Of a stretch of DNA of 64,000 bases, positions 58,861 through 64,000 are shown piece after piece. Under the pieces are notes generated by a model that saw nothing but the letters and a program-made list of their open reading frames with translations, was not told the origin of the DNA and did no database searches. A program made the translations under genes and the position numbers. The DNA comes from Micromonospora echinofusca (GTDB lineage: Bacteria > Actinomycetota > Actinomycetes > Mycobacteriales > Micromonosporaceae): the NCBI RefSeq assembly GCF_900091445.1, contig NZ_LT607733.1, positions 620,001 through 684,000 of the forward strand, given 5' to 3'. Positions within the stretch are counted from its first letter, which is position 1, and each line of letters begins with the position of its first letter.

Positions 58861-59973
58861 TTACCTCTCCGCAAGCCCTGCGGCGAGAATGTTGTTGGCG
58901 GCGTTGACGTCCCGGTCGTACGTGGTGCCGCAGCTGGGGCACGTCCAGACGCGGACGCCGAGGGTGAGTTTGGTGTTGATGCGTCCGCACGCCGAGCAGG
59001 TCTTCGACGACGGGTAGAACCGGTCGACGGCGATCACGGTGCGGCCGTACCAGGCTGCCTTGTACTCCAGCATGTTGCGCAGTTCCGACCAGGCCGCATC
59101 GGAGATGGCCCGGGCCAGCCGATGGTTGCGAAGAATGTTGCGTACGCTGAGATCCTCGATCATGACCGTTTGGTTCTCGCGGATGAGTCGAGTGCTCAGC
59201 TTGTGCAGATGATCGCGTCGCCGGTCGGCGATGCGGGCATGGATACGGGCCACCTTGACGCGGGCCTTGGCCCGGTTCGCGGACCCCTTCTCCTTACGGG
59301 ACAGGTCCCGCTGTGCTATGGCCAGCTTCCGCCGCTCGACGCGCTCGTGACGCGGGTTGGTGACCTTATCTCCGGTGGAAAGGGTCACCAGGCTGGTGAG
59401 GCCGGCGTCCACACCAACCACGCTGGACGAGGGCGGCAGCGGGACGACGGTCGGGTCTTCCACCAGCAGGGACACGAACCAGCGACCGGCCGTGTCTCGG
59501 GACACCGTCACCGTGGACGGATTCGCGCCTTCGGGCAGGGGCCGGGACCACACGACAGCCAGCGGCGCGTGCATTTTCGCCAAGGTGAGCTGACCGTCGC
59601 GCCAGCGAAACGCCGACCGGGTGTACTCCGCCGACGCGCGCGATTTGCGCTTGGACTTGAATCGGGGGTATCGGGCGCGCTTGTCCCAGAAGGCGGCGAA
59701 AGCACTTTGCAGATGTCGCAGCGTCTGCTGCAACGGCACCGACGACACCTCGTTGAGGAACGCCAGGTCGTCGGTGCGTTTCCATTCCGTCAACCACGCC
59801 GAGGACTGCACGTAGCTGGTGCGCTGCCGGTCGTTGGCCCATGCCCGAGTGCGCGCTGCCAACGCCCGGTTGTAGACCAGACGCACGCATCCGAACGTCC
59901 GGTTCAACTGTTCGGTCTGCTCAGGGGATGGATAAAAGCGGTACTTGTACGCCCGCTTCACTACCTCACCCAC
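58861..59973 (-). CDS. tnpB: TnpB RNA-guided endonuclease
   Basis: A 370-residue full-length TnpB. The N-terminus AYKYRFYPSPEQ with its Cys-Val-Arg-Leu-Val-Tyr-Asn helix is typical. The RuvC residues are all there: Asp189 (VVGVDAGL), Glu273 (MIEDLSVRN) and Asp353/Asp355 (TYDRDVNAANNI). A zinc finger uses Cys326/329 and Cys345/348. TnpB is the ancestor of Cas12 and cuts DNA guided by the RNA from the element's right end. The protein is intact, so the nuclease may be active. It is coded opposite to lysA and hom. Confidence 0.94.
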   Translation of the reverse strand: MGEVVKRAYKYRFYPSPEQTEQLNRTFGCVRLVYNRALAARTRAWANDRQRTSYVQSSAWLTEWKRTDDLAFLNEVSSVPLQQTLRHLQSAFAAFWDKRARYPRFKSKRKSRASAEYTRSAFRWRDGQLTLAKMHAPLAVVWSRPLPEGANPSTVTVSRDTAGRWFVSLLVEDPTVVPLPPSSSVVGVDAGLTSLVTLSTGDKVTNPRHERVERRKLAIAQRDLSRKEKGSANRAKARVKVARIHARIADRRRDHLHKLSTRLIRENQTVMIEDLSVRNILRNHRLARAISDAAWSELRNMLEYKAAWYGRTVIAVDRFYPSSKTCSACGRINTKLTLGVRVWTCPSCGTTYDRDVNAANNILAAGLAER

Positions 59974-60007
59974 GCCTCATATCTTACCGGTTTGAGAACA
60001 CTCACCG

Positions 60008-60034
60008 AGGGGAGGGAGCGGCGTTACCTCCCCT
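60008..60034. repeat. left-end palindrome of the TnpB element
   Basis: AGGGGAGG (60008-60015) and CCTCCCCT (60027-60034) form an 8-bp stem with an 11-base loop, 35 bases upstream of the tnpB start. IS200/IS605 elements have such an end hairpin that TnpA would recognise. Confidence 0.55.
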
Positions 60035-60068
60035 GCCTGGAGGCCGGGGTATCCACGCCGCGACACCG

Positions 60069-61394
60069 ATGACGTCACCTGTGCGCCTGGCACTGCTCGG
60101 CTGCGGCACGGTCGGTAGCGAGGTGGTCCGGCTGCTGCACGGGCAGGCCGCCGACCTCGCCGCCCGGATCGGCGCCCCGCTGGAGATCGCCGGCATCGCC
60201 GTACGCCGTCTCGGCCGCGACCGGGGTGACCTGCCGGTCGACCCGACCCTGTTCACCACCGACGCGCTCGGCCTGATCAAGCGCGACGACGTGGACGTGG
60301 TCGTCGAGGTCGTCGGCGGCATCGAGCCGGCGCGGGGCTGGCTGGTCGAGGCGCTGCGGGCCGGCAAGAGCGTGGTCACGGCCAACAAGGCGCTGCTCGC
60401 CGAGGACGGCGCCGCCCTGCACGACGCGGCGGCCGAGGGCGGCGGCGACCTCTACTACGAGGCGTCCGTGGCGGGCGCGATCCCGCTGCTGCGCCCGCTG
60501 CGCGAGTCGCTGCACGGCGACCGGATCAACCGGGTCACCGGCATCGTCAACGGCACCACCAACTTCATCCTCTCCGCCATGGACGCCACCGGCGCCGGCT
60601 TCGCGGAGGCGCTGGAGGAGGCCACCGAGCTGGGCTACGCCGAGGCCGACCCGACCGCCGACGTGGAGGGCTTCGACGCGGCGGCGAAGGCGGCCATCCT
60701 CGCCTCGCTGGCGTTCCACACCCGGGTCGGCGCGGCCGACGTGCACCGGGAGGGCATCACCGAGGTCACGGCGGCCGACGTGGCCAGCGCCAAGGCGATG
60801 GGGTGCACGATCAAGCTGCTCTGCATCGCCGCCCGGGGCGCCGACGCCGCCGGCCGGGAGGCGGTCAGCGTGCGGGTGCACCCGGCGATGATCCCGCTGG
60901 GCCACCCGCTGGCCAGCGTCGGCGACGCGTTCAACGCCGTCTTCGTGGAGGCCGAGGCGGCCGGGCCGCTGATGTTCTACGGCCGGGGCGCGGGCGGCGC
61001 GCCGACGGCCAGCGCGGTGCTGGGCGACGTGGTGGCGGTCTCCCGCAACCGGCTCGCCGGGGTGCGCTCGCCCAGCGAGAGCGCGTACGCCGACCTGCCC
61101 GTACGGCCGATGGGGGAGGCGCTGACCCGCTACCACATCAGCCTCGACGTGGCCGACCGGCCGGGTGTGCTGGAGGCGGTGGCCGGGGTGTTCGCCCGGC
61201 ACGACGTGTCGATCGCCACCGTGCGGCAGGGCCCGGCGGGCGGCGGCGCGGCCGGCCGGGGCGAGGACGCCGACCTGGTCATCGTCACCCACGTGGCCCC
61301 GGACGCGGCGCTCGCCGCCACCGTGGGGGAGCTGCGCGGGCTGGACATCGTCCGGTCGGTGGCGAGCGTGCTGCGGGTCGAGGGCGGGCTCTGA
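60069..61394 (+). CDS. hom: homoserine dehydrogenase
   Basis: A 441-residue enzyme. The NAD(P) fold starts RLALLGCGTVGSEVV. The catalytic region has GIVNGTTNFIL and EATELGYAEADPTADVEGFDAAAK with the substrate Lys/Asp set. A C-terminal ACT domain (RYHISLDVADRPGVLEAVAG) binds threonine for feedback control. It reduces aspartate semialdehyde to homoserine. The ATG at 60069 has no visible Shine-Dalgarno sequence, and the TnpB element ends about 10 bases before it, so the normal upstream signals may have been displaced. Threonine synthase follows. Confidence 0.95.
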   Translation: MTSPVRLALLGCGTVGSEVVRLLHGQAADLAARIGAPLEIAGIAVRRLGRDRGDLPVDPTLFTTDALGLIKRDDVDVVVEVVGGIEPARGWLVEALRAGKSVVTANKALLAEDGAALHDAAAEGGGDLYYEASVAGAIPLLRPLRESLHGDRINRVTGIVNGTTNFILSAMDATGAGFAEALEEATELGYAEADPTADVEGFDAAAKAAILASLAFHTRVGAADVHREGITEVTAADVASAKAMGCTIKLLCIAARGADAAGREAVSVRVHPAMIPLGHPLASVGDAFNAVFVEAEAAGPLMFYGRGAGGAPTASAVLGDVVAVSRNRLAGVRSPSESAYADLPVRPMGEALTRYHISLDVADRPGVLEAVAGVFARHDVSIATVRQGPAGGGAAGRGEDADLVIVTHVAPDAALAATVGELRGLDIVRSVASVLRVEGGL

Positions 61395-61480
61395 CCGACC
61401 GGCCGGTGGGTGGGCTCGCGGGCTGACCGGCCGGTGCCTCCGGCTCCCGGGCTGACCCGTCCGGTGGCTCCGGGTCGCGG
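61392..61480 (+). repeat. imperfect 29-31 base tandem repeats after hom
   Basis: Three related segments, each starting TGACC and containing CCGGTG and GGCTC-like parts, begin at 61392, 61423 and 61452. The region is part of the 250-base spacer between hom and thrC. No riboswitch or attenuator is visible in that spacer. Confidence 0.5.
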
Positions 61481-61644
61481 CCCGGGCGGCCGGTGACGGT
61501 GCCGCCCGACGCCCCGGCGGGGCGGGCGCCCACGCGTCTCGCCTGGTGGTTAACTGCGGGTGCGGCGGCGGCGACCGGGCGATGCTGGTCCAGGCTCAAG
61601 GGGCACCCCGCGCGGCGGGGCGGTACGAGGCGAGGGAGAACGAC

Positions 61645-62694
61645 ATGTGGCGGGGTCTGATCGACGCGTACCGGGACCGGCTGCCGGTCACCGACGCCAC
61701 CCCGGTCGTGACCCTGCACGAGGGGAACACCCCGCTGCTGCCCGCTCCGGTGCTCTCCGCCCGGCTCGGTTGCGACGTGCACCTGAAGGTGGAGGGGGCC
61801 AACCCGACCGGCTCGTTCAAGGACCGGGGCATGACGCTCGCGGTCTCGAAGGCCGTGGAAGCGGGCAACAAGGCGATCATCTGCGCCTCCACCGGCAACA
61901 CCAGCGCCTCCGCCGCGGCGTACGCGGCCCGCGCCGGCCTGACCTGCGCGGTGCTCGTGCCGCAGGGCAAGATCGCGCTAGGCAAGCTGGCCCAGGCGCT
62001 CGTGCACGGGGCGAAGCTGCTCCAGGTCACCGGCAACTTCGACGACTGCCTTTCGCTGGCCGCCAAGCTCGCCCAGGACTACCCGGTGGCCCTGGTCAAC
62101 TCGGTCAACATCGACCGGCTGCACGGCCAGAAGACGGCCGCGTTCGAGATCGTCGACGCGCTGGGCGAGGCGCCCGACATCCACTGCCTGCCGGTCGGCA
62201 ACGCGGGCAACGTCTCCGCCTACTGGATGGGCTACTGCGAGGAGCTGCGGGACGGCAACGCCACCCGCACCCCGAAGATGTACGGCTTCCAGGCGGCCGG
62301 CGCCGCCCCGATCGTCAGCGGGCAGGTGGTCCGCGAGCCGTCCACGATCGCCACCGCTATCCGGATCGGCAACCCGGCGAGCTGGACCAGGGCGGTCGAC
62401 GCCCGCGACGCCTCGGGGGGCGTGATCGCCGCCGTCACCGACCGGGAGATCCTGGCCGCGTACCGGCTGCTGGCCCGCGAGGTCGGGGTCTTCGTCGAGC
62501 TGGGCAGCGCGGCCAGCGTGGCCGGCCTGCTCCAGCAGGCCGCCGCCGGTCGGGTCCCGGCCGGCTCGACGGTGGTCTGCACGGTCACCGGCCACGGCCT
62601 GAAGGACCCGGAGTGGGCCATCTCCACCGCTCCCGTGCCGACCACCATCGCAAACGACCCCCTGGCCGCCGCCCGTTGTCTCGACCTGGCCTGA
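61645..62694 (+). CDS. thrC: threonine synthase
   Basis: A 349-residue PLP enzyme of the threonine synthase/serine dehydratase fold. The PLP lysine is Lys59 in GSFKDRGM, the phosphate loop is [10 protein letters not shown], and STGNTSAS binds substrate. It converts phosphohomoserine to threonine. GAGGGAGAACGAC precedes the ATG at 61645, and the protein then starts [15 protein letters not shown] as in relatives. A homoserine kinase gene (thrB), which often follows thrC in actinobacteria, is not here; the next gene is an RND exporter. Confidence 0.95.
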   Translation: MWRGLIDAYRDRLPVTDATPVVTLHEGNTPLLPAPVLSARLGCDVHLKVEGANPTGSFKDRGMTLAVSKAVEAGNKAIICASTGNTSASAAAYAARAGLTCAVLVPQGKIALGKLAQALVHGAKLLQVTGNFDDCLSLAAKLAQDYPVALVNSVNIDRLHGQKTAAFEIVDALGEAPDIHCLPVGNAGNVSAYWMGYCEELRDGNATRTPKMYGFQAAGAAPIVSGQVVREPSTIATAIRIGNPASWTRAVDARDASGGVIAAVTDREILAAYRLLAREVGVFVELGSAASVAGLLQQAAAGRVPAGSTVVCTVTGHGLKDPEWAISTAPVPTTIANDPLAAARCLDLA

Positions 62695-62866
62695 GCCCCG
62701 GGGGCCGCGCCGAGGTCGGCCGGGCCGACGGTGGCGGGGAGGGACGCCGCGCGGCGGAAGCGAGTCCTGTGCATCGGACGGGGGCAGGGGCGAGCGGGGC
62801 CGCCCGCGCGGGGTGGGGGAGAATCCGTACCCCGCCAATCGCCTTTTCCAGGAGTGAGTCACGCCG

Positions 62867-64000
62867 ATGTCGCTGCTCGCCAGATTCAGCCTCGCCAACC
62901 GGGGGCTGATCGCCCTCATCGCGGTGGTGACCACGCTGTTCGGGGCGTTCGCCGTACCGTCACTGAAGCAGCAGCTCCTGCCGTCGTTGGAGTTCCCGGC
63001 CGCGTTCATCGTGGCGGTCTATCCCGGCGCCGGGCCCGAGGTGGTCGAGTCGCAGGTCACCGAGCCGATCGAGAACAGCCTCCAGGGCATCCCCGGGCTG
63101 GACCAGGTCACCTCGACCTCCCGCGAGGGATCGGCGACCGTCCAGGTCCAGTACGAGTTCGGCACCGACCTGGACGACGTCGTCAACAAGATGCAGACCG
63201 CGCTCAACCGGATCGACGCGCAGTTGCCGGAGGGGGTCGACCCGCAGGTCATCGCCGGCAGCACCGACGACCTGCCCGCGGTGGTGCTCGCCGCCTCCGG
63301 CGGTGACGACCAGCGCGTCCTCGCGGAGAAGCTGCGGGGCACGGTCGTGCCGGAGCTGGAGGCGATCGAGGGGGTACGGACGGTCGAGCTGACCGGTGCC
63401 CGCGACGACGTCGTGGTGGTCACCCCGGACCCGGCCAAGATGGCGGCCGCGAAGCTCCAGCCCACCGCCCTCGGCGCGGCGCTGAAGACCAACGGCGTGA
63501 CGGTGCCGGCCGGCGCGGTGACCGACGGCACCCGTGCCCTCCCCGTGCAGGTCGGCACCCGGCTGGCGACGCTGGACGACCTGCGGGGCGTCGTCGTCGC
63601 GCCGGCGGCGGGCCGGGCGGCCCCGGTCCGCCTCGGCGACGTGGCCACCGTCGAGCAGCAGCTCGCCCCGGCCACCGCGATCACCCGCACGAACGGCAAG
63701 GACAGCCTGGGCATCGCGATCACCGCGGCCCCGGACGGCAACGCGGTGGAGATCTCCCACGAGATCCGTGACCGCCTCGCCGACCTGCGGGGGGCCTCCG
63801 GCGCCGAGCTGACCGTCGTCTTCGACCAGGCGCCGTTCGTCGAGAAGTCGATCGAGACCCTGACCACCGAGGGCCTGCTGGGCCTGGTCATGGCCGTCGT
63901 GGTCATCCTGGTCTTCCTGCTGTCGGTCCGCTCCACGATGGTCACCGCGGTCTCCATCCCGCTCTCGGTGGTGGTCGCGCTGCTCGCCCTCTGGATCGGC
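62867..64000 (+). CDS. efflux RND transporter, N-terminal part (cut by window end)
   Basis: The gene runs off the right edge; 378 codons are visible. The first helix is NRGLIALIAVVTTLFGAFAV, followed by the large outer porter domain with AVYPGAGPEVVESQVTEPIE and the PN1-like VQVQYEFGTDLDD, and the second to third helices start at about residue 340 (LLGLVMAVVVILVFLLSVRS). This is the AcrB/HAE-type plan, as opposed to the MMPL protein at 47.3 kb. AcrB-type pumps export drugs or lipids by proton exchange; in single-membrane actinobacteria they act alone or with MFP partners. AGGAGTGA precedes the ATG at 62867. Confidence 0.9.
   Translation, partial: MSLLARFSLANRGLIALIAVVTTLFGAFAVPSLKQQLLPSLEFPAAFIVAVYPGAGPEVVESQVTEPIENSLQGIPGLDQVTSTSREGSATVQVQYEFGTDLDDVVNKMQTALNRIDAQLPEGVDPQVIAGSTDDLPAVVLAASGGDDQRVLAEKLRGTVVPELEAIEGVRTVELTGARDDVVVVTPDPAKMAAAKLQPTALGAALKTNGVTVPAGAVTDGTRALPVQVGTRLATLDDLRGVVVAPAAGRAAPVRLGDVATVEQQLAPATAITRTNGKDSLGIAITAAPDGNAVEISHEIRDRLADLRGASGAELTVVFDQAPFVEKSIETLTTEGLLGLVMAVVVILVFLLSVRSTMVTAVSIPLSVVVALLALWIG

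Larger units (their letters stand above)
58739..60060 (-). mobile_element. TnpB-only IS200/IS605-type element inserted between lysA and hom
   Basis: The element holds a tnpB gene on the minus strand and no tnpA. Its right end begins TTGACATC at 58739, the reverse of the ATGTCAA end common to such elements, with two hairpins inside. Its left end has a palindrome (60008-60034: AGGGGAGG/CCTCCCCT) near 60034-60060; the exact left boundary is not fixed. Without TnpA it cannot move by itself and would need a helper in trans. It separates lysA from hom, which normally lie very close, and lies opposite to their direction. Confidence 0.8.

Noticed and set aside
61395..61644. A threonine attenuator or riboswitch before thrC.
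   Set aside because: No leader peptide rich in Thr or Ile codons and no T-box or known aptamer pattern is visible; only imperfect repeats.

Overview
The window is about 64 kb of very GC-rich DNA with densely packed genes, many GTG starts and terminators that are GC hairpins without U-runs. It reads as the chromosome of a Micromonospora-like actinomycete. That placement rests on the gene families present (Erm/Ere homologues, stand-alone LigD polymerase, DUF2795, DUF305/DUF3105, CBM2-GH18 chitinase, SCO-type membrane proteins) and on actinobacterial TAnnnT promoters. It is an inference, because no rRNA or species marker is present.

Layout. 1-4.8 kb: end of a sensor kinase, an HtrA protease, a BON-domain protein and a GT4 glycosyltransferase. 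4.8-8.7 kb: a Ser/Thr kinase divergent from a patatin-acyltransferase pair, then CutA. 8.7-14.5 kb: a 1192-residue zinc-ribbon membrane protein, a fatty-acid desaturase and a lipoprotein. 14.6-18.2 kb: pterin dehydratase, an FHA protein, and the coupled arginine-catabolism pair ddaH-rocD. 18.5-24.7 kb: a membrane protein and a surface-glycan block (three glycosyltransferases and galE). 24.8-31 kb: Nei-type glycosylase, antibiotic-kinase-like protein, WGR-beta-propeller protein, and a two-gene thiol-redox operon. 31-40.3 kb: YidC-like insertase, secreted chitinase, DedA, DUF1349, GH13 enzyme, DUF4139, SDR reductase and two membrane proteins.

40.6-47.3 kb is the most unusual accessory stretch: a GT2 protein with a Rossmann-like tail, a macrolide-type GT1, an oxidoreductase, an Erm 23S rRNA methyltransferase preceded by a leaderless 37-codon leader peptide and alternative hairpins, a DUF2795 protein whose start-codon hairpin is duplicated in tandem, and an erythromycin-esterase homologue. 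This looks like a macrolide-response neighbourhood with ribosome-mediated attenuation. 47.3-52.7 kb holds an MMPL exporter with its TetR regulator and twin operators, an HxlR regulator, a LigD-type polymerase and a small membrane protein.

52.7-64 kb: tRNA-Arg(CCG), an IS630-derived gene, the DUF305/DUF3105 pair, and the housekeeping set argS-lysA-hom-thrC. A TnpB element with an omega-RNA-like right end is inserted between lysA and hom and supplies the lysA stop codon. The window ends inside an RND exporter gene that stands directly after thrC, where thrB would often be.
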